Origin: a virus
Virus record (IMG/VR): IMGVR_UViG_3300046171_000208
Span: 1 to 64,000 of that record
Direction: 5' to 3' (one strand)
Length of the DNA stretch: 64,000 nt
In this document: one piece after another, positions 44,246 through 51,649 of the stretch
Position numbering within the stretch: the first letter of the stretch is position 1
Layout of the letters: each line of letters opens with the position of its first letter
Position numbers and translations under genes: made by a program
The notes under the pieces: generated by a model
Database searches by the model: none
What the model was told of the DNA's origin: nothing
What the model saw: the letters and a program-made list of their open reading frames with translations, nothing else

Positions 44246-47200
44246 ATGCCTTATATTGGTCGAAATCATATAGCGGGTGATCACACAAGCAATTTCAAAG
44301 TGTTAGATGACATCTCATCTTATACTGCGACTTTTGATGGTTCATCAACTAATGTAGTATCTACTGCAAATGAAACATTAAGAATAGTAGAACATCGTTT
44401 CATACAAGGACAGAGAGTAACATATACAAATGGTGGTGGTGGAAATATTGGTGGTTTAACAACAGGTACAGCATACTTCGTTACCCTTGATACTCATAAT
44501 ACAATAAAGTTAGCAACAAGTTTAGCAAACGCAAATAGTAATACAAATATAAATTTATCATCTGTTGGTAGTGGTTCATCTCACACATTGACTGCTGCTT
44601 TTGATGGTGTTAATCAAAATTTTAAAGCAACTCATAGTGGTGGTTCTGATGTAAGAATTAATAATTCAACTCAATTACAAATTGCAATCAATAATGTAAT
44701 TCAAAAACCAAATAATAATTCATCATATACTGAAGGTTTTAGAGTTGTTGATCGTGAAAAAATACAATTTAAAACTGCTCCTACATCAAATGATGTATTT
44801 TGGGGAACTGTAATTTCAAATACGATTGAATCATTTGATATAAGTGATCATACAGTTGATAATTTTACTGGTGATGGTAGTACTACTCAATTTTCACTTT
44901 CAAAAGATGTTCCAAATACTCAAAGTTTACTGGTTACTCTAGATGGTGTCACACAACATTCAAGCGATAAGTCAACAACAAGATCATACAGTTTAATTAC
45001 TGATAATACACTTCAATTTACAGCAGCACCAGGTAATGGTGTTGAAATACAAGTTAAACATCTTGGATTTGCTGGAGCCGCAACTGGAGGAGTTTCTGGT
45101 TTTTATGGAAGAACTGGCAATGTTACACTTACTTCTAGTGATCATATTACAACTGGAGACATCACACCTAGAAATATAAATGCATCAGGAATTGTTACCG
45201 CATCTACTTTTAGTGGTGGTTTTTCAGGTAACATAGTAGGAACATCTGCAACATTTACTGGTAATCTATCAGTCGGTGGTGTATTGACATATGAAGATGT
45301 AACTAACGTAGATTCAGTTGGCATTATAACAGCACAAAAAGATATTCACGTTGGTGCTGGTGTTTCTGCTGTTGGTGTAGGAACTTTTGGTAGTTTAGAT
45401 ATAAGTGGGGATATAGATGTAGATGGTCATACAAATTTAGATAATTTAAGTGTTGCTGGTGTTACCACTATGAGTGGAAATTTAGAACTAAGTTCTGGTT
45501 TTCCAAAAATAACATTTACTGATACTAACAATGATTCCGATTATGAAATAGCTAATGCCAATGGATTATTTCGTATCAGAGATGCTAGTAATTCAGTTGA
45601 TAGACTTACTATCGCAGCAAATGGTGATGTTACCATAAATCAAGACCAAAGAGTACAAGAAAATCTTACTGTCGATGGTGATATAGACGTAGATGGACAT
45701 ACAAATTTAGATAACGTAAGTGTCGCTGGTATAACCACGATGACTGGTAATTTACATGTCGCTAATAGTCAGCCATCAATTTACCTTAATGATCTTGATA
45801 GTGAAAATGATTATTCATTAATGAATAATAATGGTACTTTTGTAATAAGAGATAATGATAGAGGTGTCAACGCATATGAATTATTGGCAAATGGCACTAA
45901 TAAATTTAATGGACTAGTTAATATTGTAAATGGTTTAAATATTGATACAGATTTAGATGTAGATGGTCATACAAATTTAGATAATGTAAACATTGTCGGT
46001 GTCACTACTGCTGCTGGTAATGTTCACGTTGGAACTGGTGTCACAATTGAAACAAATGGTCAGGCAACCTTTGTTGGTGTTGTCACCTTCGGTTCAGGTT
46101 CAACTACGATTGATAATAATGTAGTAAATGTTGGAACAGCATTAACAATAGGACATACACAGGGTTTACAGTTTCATACACAAAATTTACACTCTGCAGG
46201 ATTTGAAGTAAATCAAATTAATTCTTCAGGAATTATTACAGCATCATCGTTCAGTGGTTCAGTTGCTGCATCTAATTTAACAGGAACAGTTCCTACTGCT
46301 AGATTGGGTTCTGGAACTGCTAATAACACCACATTCTTGAGAGGAGACTCAACATTCCAAACTGTTGTTACAGATTTAGTTAATGATAGTTCACCGCAAC
46401 TAGGAGCTAACTTAGATACTAATACCAAATGTATTGATTTTGGAGATAGTAATACTGGTACAGTTAATCGTTTAAGATTTGGAGCTAGCACAGATTTAGA
46501 AATATTTCATAATGGTACGAACAATCATATTGACTGTCATACTGCTGGACAAGATCTTTATATAAGACCCACCAAAGATGTTTATATTCAGGATTATAGC
46601 ACTGATGATATTCATATAAAAATGATAAAAGATGGAGCCGTAGAATTATATCACAACAACGTTAAAAAGCTTGAAACAGGAGCAGATAGAGTAAGTTTCT
46701 ATGGTCATGTAACTATAGCAGATGGCTCTGCATTGTTTATACAGAATGGTTTTACAAATGCTTCGGTTCAAATGAGAAACTCTGGTGGTTCTACTGATGG
46801 AAACTTTGAATTTCTTGTAAGAGATGGTGGAGGTTCATTAGTTGAAGCATTAGAAATTACAAAAGATGCTCATATACGAATACCAAATGATAATAAAAGA
46901 TTAAAACTTGGAGCTGGTGATGATTTTGAAATCTTCCATGATGGTACAACGAATAGATTCCAAAGTAATGGATTAAAAAATTTCCAATTTAATCCTAAAG
47001 ATACTGATGTAGGATTAAAAATTATCGGAGATGGAGCCGTTGAACTCTACCATGATGGTACAAAGAAGGCTGAAACGGTTTCGGGTGGGTTTACAATTTC
47101 AGGAACTTGTACTGCTACTGCATTTAGTGGTGATGGCTCAAATCTAAGTGGAGTTGCTGCATTTCCTGCTGGAACCCGAATGCTATTCCAACAATCATCA

Positions 47201-47602
47201 GCACCAACTGGATGGACAAAAGTAACTTCTGGAGTTGAAAACAAAGCTCTAAGAATTACCACTGGTACTGTTGGTAGTGGTGGTAGTAATAATTTTACAA
47301 GTGTTTTAAACAACAATGTTAGTAGTGGTGGTTCTGGATCTGTATCTGCACATACAGTATCAGAAAATGAATTGCCGAATCACAGACATAATGTTGATAC
47401 ATATAATGAATTTGGTAACAGATATAGCAACTGGACTACTGAAGGTGGATATAGACAGGCACACGCTCACGGTACTAGAAGACCTCCATACACATCTTAC
47501 AGTGGTGGTGGTAATTCACACAATCACTCATTCTCTTTCTCTGCTGGAACATTTAACTTGAATGTTCAGTATGAAGATGTTATAATAGCAGCAAAGAATT
47601 AA
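44246..47602 (+). CDS. Modular long tail fibre with collar-like tip (1118 aa)
   Basis: An MPYIGR N-terminus leads to several beta domains, including two VTLDGVTQ/IAINNVIQ-type units, then GGVLTYEDV and three DVDGHTNLDNV modules. The last ~145 residues form a tail-collar-like tip: FPAGTRMLFQQSSAPTGWTK, NELPNHRHNVDTYN and GGGNSHNHSFSFSAGT. The H-R-H and H-N-H motifs match the metal-binding HxH pairs that hold together T4 gp12/gp37-type trimers. This is the best candidate here for a distal receptor-binding tip. It has no S74 chaperone, so a separate chaperone (perhaps the 47946 product) may be needed. Confidence 0.85.
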   Translation: MPYIGRNHIAGDHTSNFKVLDDISSYTATFDGSSTNVVSTANETLRIVEHRFIQGQRVTYTNGGGGNIGGLTTGTAYFVTLDTHNTIKLATSLANANSNTNINLSSVGSGSSHTLTAAFDGVNQNFKATHSGGSDVRINNSTQLQIAINNVIQKPNNNSSYTEGFRVVDREKIQFKTAPTSNDVFWGTVISNTIESFDISDHTVDNFTGDGSTTQFSLSKDVPNTQSLLVTLDGVTQHSSDKSTTRSYSLITDNTLQFTAAPGNGVEIQVKHLGFAGAATGGVSGFYGRTGNVTLTSSDHITTGDITPRNINASGIVTASTFSGGFSGNIVGTSATFTGNLSVGGVLTYEDVTNVDSVGIITAQKDIHVGAGVSAVGVGTFGSLDISGDIDVDGHTNLDNLSVAGVTTMSGNLELSSGFPKITFTDTNNDSDYEIANANGLFRIRDASNSVDRLTIAANGDVTINQDQRVQENLTVDGDIDVDGHTNLDNVSVAGITTMTGNLHVANSQPSIYLNDLDSENDYSLMNNNGTFVIRDNDRGVNAYELLANGTNKFNGLVNIVNGLNIDTDLDVDGHTNLDNVNIVGVTTAAGNVHVGTGVTIETNGQATFVGVVTFGSGSTTIDNNVVNVGTALTIGHTQGLQFHTQNLHSAGFEVNQINSSGIITASSFSGSVAASNLTGTVPTARLGSGTANNTTFLRGDSTFQTVVTDLVNDSSPQLGANLDTNTKCIDFGDSNTGTVNRLRFGASTDLEIFHNGTNNHIDCHTAGQDLYIRPTKDVYIQDYSTDDIHIKMIKDGAVELYHNNVKKLETGADRVSFYGHVTIADGSALFIQNGFTNASVQMRNSGGSTDGNFEFLVRDGGGSLVEALEITKDAHIRIPNDNKRLKLGAGDDFEIFHDGTTNRFQSNGLKNFQFNPKDTDVGLKIIGDGAVELYHDGTKKAETVSGGFTISGTCTATAFSGDGSNLSGVAAFPAGTRMLFQQSSAPTGWTKVTSGVENKALRITTGTVGSGGSNNFTSVLNNNVSSGGSGSVSAHTVSENELPNHRHNVDTYNEFGNRYSNWTTEGGYRQAHAHGTRRPPYTSYSGGGNSHNHSFSFSAGTFNLNVQYEDVIIAAKN

Positions 47603-47621
47603 TTATTTTATAAAATTTGGT

Positions 47622-47933
47622 ATGAAACTTGAAGTTGGTAAATTTTGTCCTCTAATTGGAAAAGATTGTATAGGTATGGAATGCTCTTGGTTCACTCAAG
47701 TTAGAGGTAGACATCCACAAACTGGAGAAGAAATTGATGAATGGGGTTGTGCAGTTACTTGGATGCCCGTTCTTTTGATAGATAATACTCAACAACAAAG
47801 ACAAACAGGTGCTGCTGTTGAATCATTTAGAAATGAAACTGTAAAAAAACTACAAGATTCGGTTACTCAAATGAAAATAAAAAACTCAAGTAACACTAAT
47901 AGTTTTGACATAAATAAATTGAAGGAAGTATAA
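47622..47933 (+). CDS. Cysteine-containing conserved phage protein (103 aa)
   Basis: The N-terminal part has four cysteines in the order GKFCPLIGKDCIGMECSWF and DEWGCAVTWMPVL, which could hold a metal. A helical tail follows (FRNETVKKLQDSVTQMK). I recall proteins of this kind in many cyanomyoviruses but know no function. The spacer before it holds no clear promoter. Confidence 0.7.
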   Translation: MKLEVGKFCPLIGKDCIGMECSWFTQVRGRHPQTGEEIDEWGCAVTWMPVLLIDNTQQQRQTGAAVESFRNETVKKLQDSVTQMKIKNSSNTNSFDINKLKEV

Positions 47934-47945
47934 GATAAAAAAAAA

Positions 47946-48404
47946 ATGAACACTTCATTAACTATATTAGTACCAGATAGATTTATTAGCATTGGAGGAA
48001 CAGGAATAACTGGAATTACTACAGATTTATCTTGGATACCAAGTGATGTATGGGCGGTTCAGTGGAATGGTTCTACAGGACATATAGAATATAATGATGG
48101 GAAGAATAATTTAGATATCAATGATATAGGAATATATTCACAAGCTCAGACTTCATATGATAATGAATTAAGTTGTATTGCAAATGATCCAAATTCTTAT
48201 GATAACAATGTAACTTATCAATGGGAAGTTTTGAGAAATGAAAGAGATGATTTATTATTAATGTCGGATTTTAGTCAATTAGAAGATGTTGGATTCACAA
48301 CCAGTAAAAAAGCAGAGTGGATTGCATATAGAAAATCACTTCGTGATATGCCATTGAACACAAGTGATCCAAAAAATCCTACTTGGCCAACAAAACCTTC
48401 ATAG
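47946..48404 (+). CDS. Phage_tail_APC-like tail-assembly chaperone protein (152 aa)
   Basis: Residues about 95-152 show the family pattern WEVLRNERDDLLLMSDF, EWIAYRKSLRDMP and a final PTWPTKPS, as in the 22649 gene. The first ~90 residues are different and partly beta (TGITTDLSWIPSDVWAVQW, THIEYNDGK-like segment). It follows the long fibre with the collar-like tip, the usual site of fibre-assembly helpers. Confidence 0.8.
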   Translation: MNTSLTILVPDRFISIGGTGITGITTDLSWIPSDVWAVQWNGSTGHIEYNDGKNNLDINDIGIYSQAQTSYDNELSCIANDPNSYDNNVTYQWEVLRNERDDLLLMSDFSQLEDVGFTTSKKAEWIAYRKSLRDMPLNTSDPKNPTWPTKPS

Positions 48405-48406
48405 TG

Positions 48407-48415
48407 TGATATAAT
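48407..48415 (+). promoter_or_regulatory. Extended -10 promoter before the glutaredoxin gene
   Basis: TGATATAAT (48407-48415) is a perfect extended -10 (TG-N-TATAAT). No good -35 lies 17 bp upstream, but extended -10 promoters often lack one. The glutaredoxin gene starts 41 bp downstream. Confidence 0.5.
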
Positions 48416-48456
48416 AAGAAAACATTAAATTTATAAATCATTATTTAACAAGACAT

Positions 48457-48696
48457 ATGAACTTCGCAGTTTATTCAAAAGAGAGTTGCCCATATTGTGA
48501 TAAAATCAAACAAGTATTAGACTTGACAAAAACCAGTTATGTAGTGTATAATTTAAATGAACACTTTGATCGTAATTCATTTGAGGATGAATTTGGTCAA
48601 GGATCAACCTTTCCACAAGTGGTGGTTGATGGTAAAAAACTAGGAGGTTGTTCTGACACAATCGAATTCTTGCGAGAAAACCAAATCGCAAAATAA
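48457..48696 (+). CDS. Glutaredoxin
   Basis: A 79-residue glutaredoxin with the dithiol active site CPYC at residues 11-14, the cis-proline segment FPQVVVDG and the glutathione-binding GGCSDTIEFL. It reduces disulfides using glutathione; in T4 the similar nrdC product feeds ribonucleotide reductase. It is complete and should be active. Confidence 0.93.
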   Translation: MNFAVYSKESCPYCDKIKQVLDLTKTSYVVYNLNEHFDRNSFEDEFGQGSTFPQVVVDGKKLGGCSDTIEFLRENQIAK

Positions 48697-48700
48697 CGAC

Positions 48701-48871
48701 ATAAATAAATCAACCGACCACATTGATCGTGGTTTTGAGTTGATTCTCTCAGGAGGTAAAAGAAAGAGACCTAAAACATTTCGTCTATTGTTAGATAAGA
48801 TGATATCTTTCTTTAACAAGGACATAAACATTCACCTTGACTTTTATGTGAATGTAAAAACCAAAAAATAA
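48701..48871 (+). CDS. Possible 43-57 aa basic protein without an ATG start
   Basis: A frame open from before 48701 to a TAA at 48869-48871 encodes NKSTDHIDRGFELILSGGKR, then KTFRLLLDKMISFF and IHLDFYVNVKTKK. The composition looks protein-like and the frame fills the gap up to the next ribosome binding site. There is no ATG before the middle of the frame. TTG at 48740 (43 residues) or an ATA at 48701 are the only other choices. A CATAAATA late box at 48700-48707 overlaps its start. Real but uncertain start, or a remnant. Confidence 0.4.
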   Translation: MNKSTDHIDRGFELILSGGKRKRPKTFRLLLDKMISFFNKDINIHLDFYVNVKTKK

Positions 48872-48884
48872 TCTCAGGAGAATT

Positions 48885-49106
48885 ATGTTAGCAGTAAGCA
48901 TTGTGTTCGCAGCATTTCTGTTTATATTGTTTCTAATTGTAGGAGTAATAGGTGGATGGGTTGCAAGGGATTACATGATGAATTATCAAGAGGTTGAAAA
49001 AATTCATCCAGAGATGTATGATAGAAATGGTAATATAGTTCCTGACGAAATAGTAGCATTCAGATTTGAAAATCATGACAACAACGACGAAGATGACGAC
49101 GACTAA
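48885..49106 (+). CDS. Small membrane protein with acidic tail (73 aa)
   Basis: One N-terminal membrane helix (VSIVFAAFLFILFLIVGVIG) is followed by a conserved-looking WVARDYM, HPEMYDRNGNIVPDEIVAFRF and a run of acidic residues. CAGGAG lies just before the ATG. The helix-plus-cytoplasmic tail form suits a membrane anchor. It overlaps the next gene. Function unknown. Confidence 0.75.
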   Translation: MLAVSIVFAAFLFILFLIVGVIGGWVARDYMMNYQEVEKIHPEMYDRNGNIVPDEIVAFRFENHDNNDEDDDD

Positions 49107-49671
49107 ACCAAAAGTGGTAAAAGCAAAGACAACAGCAATTCCAAAATTACCTAACATTCCATTTTGTTATGAGGTATTGGAAGCTGCATCAAAACAAAGA
49201 ACTAAAGCAAAGAAAATTGAAGTTCTAAAAACATATGCACACGATTCTATAATGGCAGTATTGATTTGGAATTTTGATGAATCAATAGTATCATTACTTC
49301 CAGAGGGTGATGTTCCTTATGGTAATACAAGAGAAGATAACAGTGTGACTGGTTCTTTATCTGATAAGATTAATGATGCAGTCGGTATGATGAGAGAATC
49401 AGGTTCAGCATCATTGGGGTCTCAAGACCAAGGGAAGGCATCAATTCGTGGAGAGTATACAAAGTTCTATAACTTCTTAAAAGGAGGTAACAGTGGACTT
49501 TCTGGACTCCGTAGAGAGACAATGTTCATCAATATTCTTGAAGGATTACATCCACTTGAAGCAGAGATACTTGTTTTGGTTAAAGATAAAAAATTAACTG
49601 ATAGATATAAAATTACAAAGGATATTGTATCTGCTGCATATCCACAAATTACTTGGGGAGGACGTTCATGA
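49075..49671 (+). CDS. Conserved cyanophage protein, DUF6433-like (198 aa)
   Basis: After a Thr/Lys-rich start comes a conserved region: NIPFCYEVLEAASKQRT, VLIWNFDESIVSLLPEGDVPY, and further on GLHPLEAEILVLVKDKKL and KDIVSAAYPQITWGGRS. I recall this as a family present in T4-like cyanophages with no proven function. Starts at 49066, 49075 or 49093 are all possible; none has a good ribosome binding site, and all overlap the previous gene. Its stop overlaps the next start (ATGA). Confidence 0.75.
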   Translation: MTTTTKMTTTKPKVVKAKTTAIPKLPNIPFCYEVLEAASKQRTKAKKIEVLKTYAHDSIMAVLIWNFDESIVSLLPEGDVPYGNTREDNSVTGSLSDKINDAVGMMRESGSASLGSQDQGKASIRGEYTKFYNFLKGGNSGLSGLRRETMFINILEGLHPLEAEILVLVKDKKLTDRYKITKDIVSAAYPQITWGGRS

Positions 49672-50036
49672 CTAAACCACTAGGTGAATTATCACAATCT
49701 GAAAAATCAGAGAAACCAGAAAAGAGAGAAACATATTGGACTTCAACTGAAAAAGAATCTCTTAAAGAATCATATGGTACAGAAATATTAGTTGAAAATG
49801 GTGCTCCTGCTGATGTACGGACAAAAGATGCACCAACTGATGCATCTATCGTAACCTATACTGTTGATGGTAAAGAGCATCAAGATTTAACTAGAGGTCC
49901 CAGAGTCAAGTTGTTTGATATGTATTATGATAAGTTTACGAATCTCAAACGTATTGACTACGGACAGGGAATGATTAAACCATCCTTATGGGGATACAGT
50001 GGTGAAGCAGCACCCAAAAAGAAAAAACGGAAGTAG
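49668..50036 (+). CDS. Conserved hypothetical protein (122 aa)
   Basis: A charged protein: Lys/Glu-rich N-terminus (KPEKRETYWTSTEKESLKES), a central TYTVDGKEHQDLTRGPRVKL, LFDMYYDKFTNLKRIDYGQG and a Lys-rich end (APKKKKRK). The ATG at 49668 overlaps the previous stop; an ATG 15 bp upstream lies inside that gene. The basic tail might touch nucleic acid. It is the last gene before a strong terminator. Confidence 0.7.
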   Translation: MTKPLGELSQSEKSEKPEKRETYWTSTEKESLKESYGTEILVENGAPADVRTKDAPTDASIVTYTVDGKEHQDLTRGPRVKLFDMYYDKFTNLKRIDYGQGMIKPSLWGYSGEAAPKKKKRK

Positions 50037-50045
50037 TTTTCAAAT

Positions 50046-50075
50046 ATGGCGGGAAAAAATCCCGCCATTTTTTTT
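50046..50075 (+). terminator. Strong intrinsic terminator
   Basis: ATGGCGGG (50046-50053) pairs with CCCGCCAT (50061-50068) around a 7-base AAAAAAT loop, followed by T's to 50075. The next 110 bp to the promoter at 50185 are AT-rich and hold no gene I can support. Confidence 0.93.
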
Positions 50076-50184
50076 GTCCTGTAGGGTTTTCACGAAACAA
50101 AACCAATTATTTAGATTAAAAACAGGTTAAAAATCAGTTAAATGTAAAGAATATATAAAAATGTATCGTAAATTACAAAACTAC

Positions 50185-50213
50185 TTGCATATATAGAGTG
50201 AATGTGTTACTAT
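50185..50213 (+). promoter_or_regulatory. Sigma70-type promoter with extended -10
   Basis: TTGCAT (50185-50190), 17 bp, then TACTAT (50208-50213) with TG-T in front, an extended -10. It drives the 50232 gene and probably the riboswitch leader after it. Confidence 0.6.
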
Positions 50214-50231
50214 TAACACAACGTTCATCTT

Positions 50232-50426
50232 ATGGGCATCCTATTATCAGCTTTAACTCTTATTGCTAGTCACGAACCAGTCCATTGGACTATTAAGTGT
50301 GATAGGTGGATGGAACTCGCTTATGAAATCAAACAAGATCCATATCTTGATGATGCAAGTAAGTTGGGTTTAATCAACCATTTCAAGTATAAAGTAGAAG
50401 AAGCTTGTAATGTCGGGGAGACATAA
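50232..50426 (+). CDS. Small conserved phage protein (64 aa)
   Basis: The protein, MGILLSALTLIASHEPVHWT then CDRWMELAYEIKQDPYLDDA and KLGLINHFKYKVEEACN, has a hydrophobic start and two cysteines. I do not recognise a family with known function. It lies between a promoter and the riboswitch leader. Confidence 0.7.
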   Translation: MGILLSALTLIASHEPVHWTIKCDRWMELAYEIKQDPYLDDASKLGLINHFKYKVEEACNVGET

Positions 50427-50455
50427 GACGCAAGTAAGCCGACTCGGAACGGGTT

Positions 50456-50498
50456 CGTTCATCTCCTACGGGAGACGCACAAGTTGACTGAAGGAACG
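50456..50498 (+). ncRNA. Glutamine-II (Downstream-peptide) riboswitch aptamer
   Basis: The core matches the Downstream-peptide RNA of marine cyanobacteria, which binds L-glutamine. CGTTC (50456-50460) pairs with GAACG (50494-50498) to form P1. A hairpin TCTCC-TACG-GGAGA (50462-50475) follows, then GACGCACAAGTTGACTGAAG carrying the conserved loop bases. The next gene is a small peptide gene, the arrangement that gave the motif its name. The hairpin GGAT/ATCC (50498-50514) and AGGAG (50524-50528) lie between aptamer and ATG and probably act as the expression platform. An upstream GAACG (50447-50451) could pair with the same CGTTC and compete with P1. Confidence 0.82.
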
Positions 50499-50535
50499 GA
50501 TATTAAAAACATCCAATTACTTTAGGAGAAAACCA

Positions 50536-50643
50536 ATGGCAAAAGTCACTTATCGTGGTGTTGTTTACGACACCAACAGAAACAAAGCTCAGCAAACAAA
50601 AGAGGTCGAACTCACATATCGTGGCATTGCTCACGCTAAGTAA
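50536..50643 (+). CDS. DUF4278-like short peptide under riboswitch control (35 aa)
   Basis: The 35-residue peptide has two copies of a (K/L)-x-YRG-x-x-(Y/H) unit, KVTYRGVVYD and ELTYRGIAHAK, the hallmark of the cyanobacterial DUF4278 family. AGGAG lies 7 bp before the ATG. It is the first gene behind the glutamine-II riboswitch, so its level probably answers to glutamine, hence nitrogen status. The molecular job is unknown. The stop overlaps the next ATG (TAATG). Confidence 0.8.
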   Translation: MAKVTYRGVVYDTNRNKAQQTKEVELTYRGIAHAK

Positions 50644-50735
50644 TGTTAGTTACTGCAGAAATTTTAGCAGCATCTGCTATATTTCTAACTATCATTTACG
50701 CTGAAGCTAGATTCTTGTATGGATACAAGTTCTAA
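50643..50735 (+). CDS. 30-aa membrane peptide
   Basis: A single hydrophobic helix (EILAASAIFLTIIYA) with an aromatic/basic end (RFLYGYKF). It begins in the TAATG overlap with the riboswitch-controlled peptide and ends just before a terminator, so the two likely form a small glutamine-responsive unit. Family unknown. Confidence 0.6.
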   Translation: MLVTAEILAASAIFLTIIYAEARFLYGYKF

Positions 50736-50740
50736 ATTAT

Positions 50741-50768
50741 AAGGAGGGGTTGTTACCCTCCTTTTTTT
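50741..50768 (+). terminator. Intrinsic terminator closing the riboswitch operon
   Basis: AAGGAGGG (50741-50748) pairs with CCCTCCTT (50756-50763) around a 7-base loop, followed by T's to 50768. Confidence 0.92.
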
Positions 50769-50769
50769 G

Positions 50770-50778
50770 TGCTATAAT
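50770..50778 (+). promoter_or_regulatory. Extended -10 promoter TGCTATAAT
   Basis: A perfect extended -10 (TGCTATAAT) begins 1-2 bp after the terminator T-run and 20 bp before the next ATG. A matching -35 is not evident. Confidence 0.65.
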
Positions 50779-50797
50779 AGTTGAAACAATAATAACT

Positions 50798-50962
50798 ATG
50801 GACAGAGACAAACTCAAACTAATGGTTCGTAATTTGGAATTATTGGTAGATGACATAAAGGCAGAGGTCTTTTCTGATGTGGAATCTTATGTTGCTCCAC
50901 CTCCTTCTATATCTCAAGATTATGATGAAATATTAGAGGACGACGATGGCTACCCCGATTAG
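50798..50962 (+). CDS. Small acidic protein (54 aa)
   Basis: A helical start (MDRDKLKLMVRNLELLVDDIKAE, shown in part) and an acidic end (DYDEILEDDDGYPD). The ATG at 50798 lies 20 bp after TGCTATAAT; an in-frame ATG at 50750 falls inside the terminator and is rejected. It overlaps the next gene by 17 bp. Function unknown. Confidence 0.65.
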   Translation: MDRDKLKLMVRNLELLVDDIKAEVFSDVESYVAPPPSISQDYDEILEDDDGYPD

Positions 50963-51116
50963 CAGAGTAAAAAGATTAGTTAAAATGCTTGAAAGATTAA
51001 ATAAACAACCTTATCTTTATGATGAGGATCAAGTCAAATTAATTAAAGAACAACTAAAGATTGCTAAAAATGAATTAGCAATGATTGAAGAAAAAACATC
51101 AAAAGGATTTAAATGA
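50946..51116 (+). CDS. Small basic helical protein (56 aa)
   Basis: The protein MATPISRVKRLVKMLERLNK then DEDQVKLIKEQLKIAKNELA and MIEEKTSKGFK is almost wholly helical with heptad-like spacing, opposite in charge to the preceding acidic protein it overlaps. The two may bind each other (inference). The stop overlaps the next start (ATGA). Confidence 0.65.
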   Translation: MATPISRVKRLVKMLERLNKQPYLYDEDQVKLIKEQLKIAKNELAMIEEKTSKGFK

Positions 51117-51649
51117 TTGAAATTTTAGATTGTCCATTTGCCGATGAAATCAAAGGTAATTTAATTAAATGGTTTAAATTAGAAAAACAAAATAAAGCAT
51201 CTGGACTTGTTTTGAAGTCAAAGGAACATACTGAACCAGAGACTCCAGAGATTAAAAGATTATTTGAATGGATAGAGAGTGTAGTTCCTGATGTTGCTAT
51301 AAAATTAGCACAAAGTTCAAATTCATTATTTAATGCTGAATATAGAAGGCATACAGCTAATTTTAAAATAGATGCATATTGGGGTCTTTATTATAATTCA
51401 AATTCATTCGTATATCCTCACTCTCATTTTCCTCACGCACTATCTTTTGGATATTATATAAATGTTCCTGTAGGAAGTTCTCCTTTTACATTAATGCAAA
51501 ATAATAAAGAGGATATGGATTTTTATCCTAAAGAAGGAAATTTATTCATTTTTGATAGTTCTATTCAGCATGTTGTAAATCCATCTCCAGTTGCAGGTCG
51601 AATGATGCTTGCAGGAGATATTGCATACCTATCACGTTTTGGTAATTAA
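51113..51649 (+). CDS. 2OG-Fe(II) oxygenase-like protein (178 aa)
   Basis: The C-terminal half shows the double-stranded beta-helix pattern of small 2-oxoglutarate/iron oxygenases found in phages: WGLYYNSNSFVYPHSHFPHA, LSFGYYINVP, EGNLFIFDSSIQHVV and AGRMMLAGDI. Likely iron ligands are His103 or His105 with His153, and Arg163 for 2-oxoglutarate. The usual H-x-D is H-x-H here, as in some members. Substrate unknown; it may modify proteins or nucleic acid. thyX follows immediately. Confidence 0.75.
   Translation: MIEILDCPFADEIKGNLIKWFKLEKQNKASGLVLKSKEHTEPETPEIKRLFEWIESVVPDVAIKLAQSSNSLFNAEYRRHTANFKIDAYWGLYYNSNSFVYPHSHFPHALSFGYYINVPVGSSPFTLMQNNKEDMDFYPKEGNLFIFDSSIQHVVNPSPVAGRMMLAGDIAYLSRFGN

Larger units (their letters stand above)
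10416..45334 (+). repeat. Dispersed 60-bp coding repeat GGTLTYEDVTNIDSVGIITA (7 copies)
   Basis: A second block of 20 codons occurs at 10416-10475, 16428-16487, 18756-18815, 26225-26284, 29350-29409, 42266-42325 and 45275-45334, once in each of seven genes. It is usually preceded by GNVSVGG-type sequence. It is often followed by a DVDDF-DVGSNIKLGNAGV module. It seems to be a fixed junction where variable fibre segments are joined. Confidence 0.9.
10794..45988 (+). repeat. Dispersed 39-bp coding repeat DVDGHTNLDNV (12 copies)
   Basis: A block encoding (D/E)-(L/I)-DVDGHTNLDNV recurs nearly unchanged in DNA at 10794, 11406, 11694, 12462, 12606, 13659, 19377, 26489, 29518, 45410, 45680 and 45950. 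It is followed each time by a SIAGVTT-like segment. Copies lie in five genes (9534, 18615, 25973, 29101, 44246). Most synonymous positions agree between copies, which points to recent duplication or gene conversion rather than protein-level conservation alone. The coordinates given span from first to last copy; the sequence between is not repeat. Confidence 0.9.
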
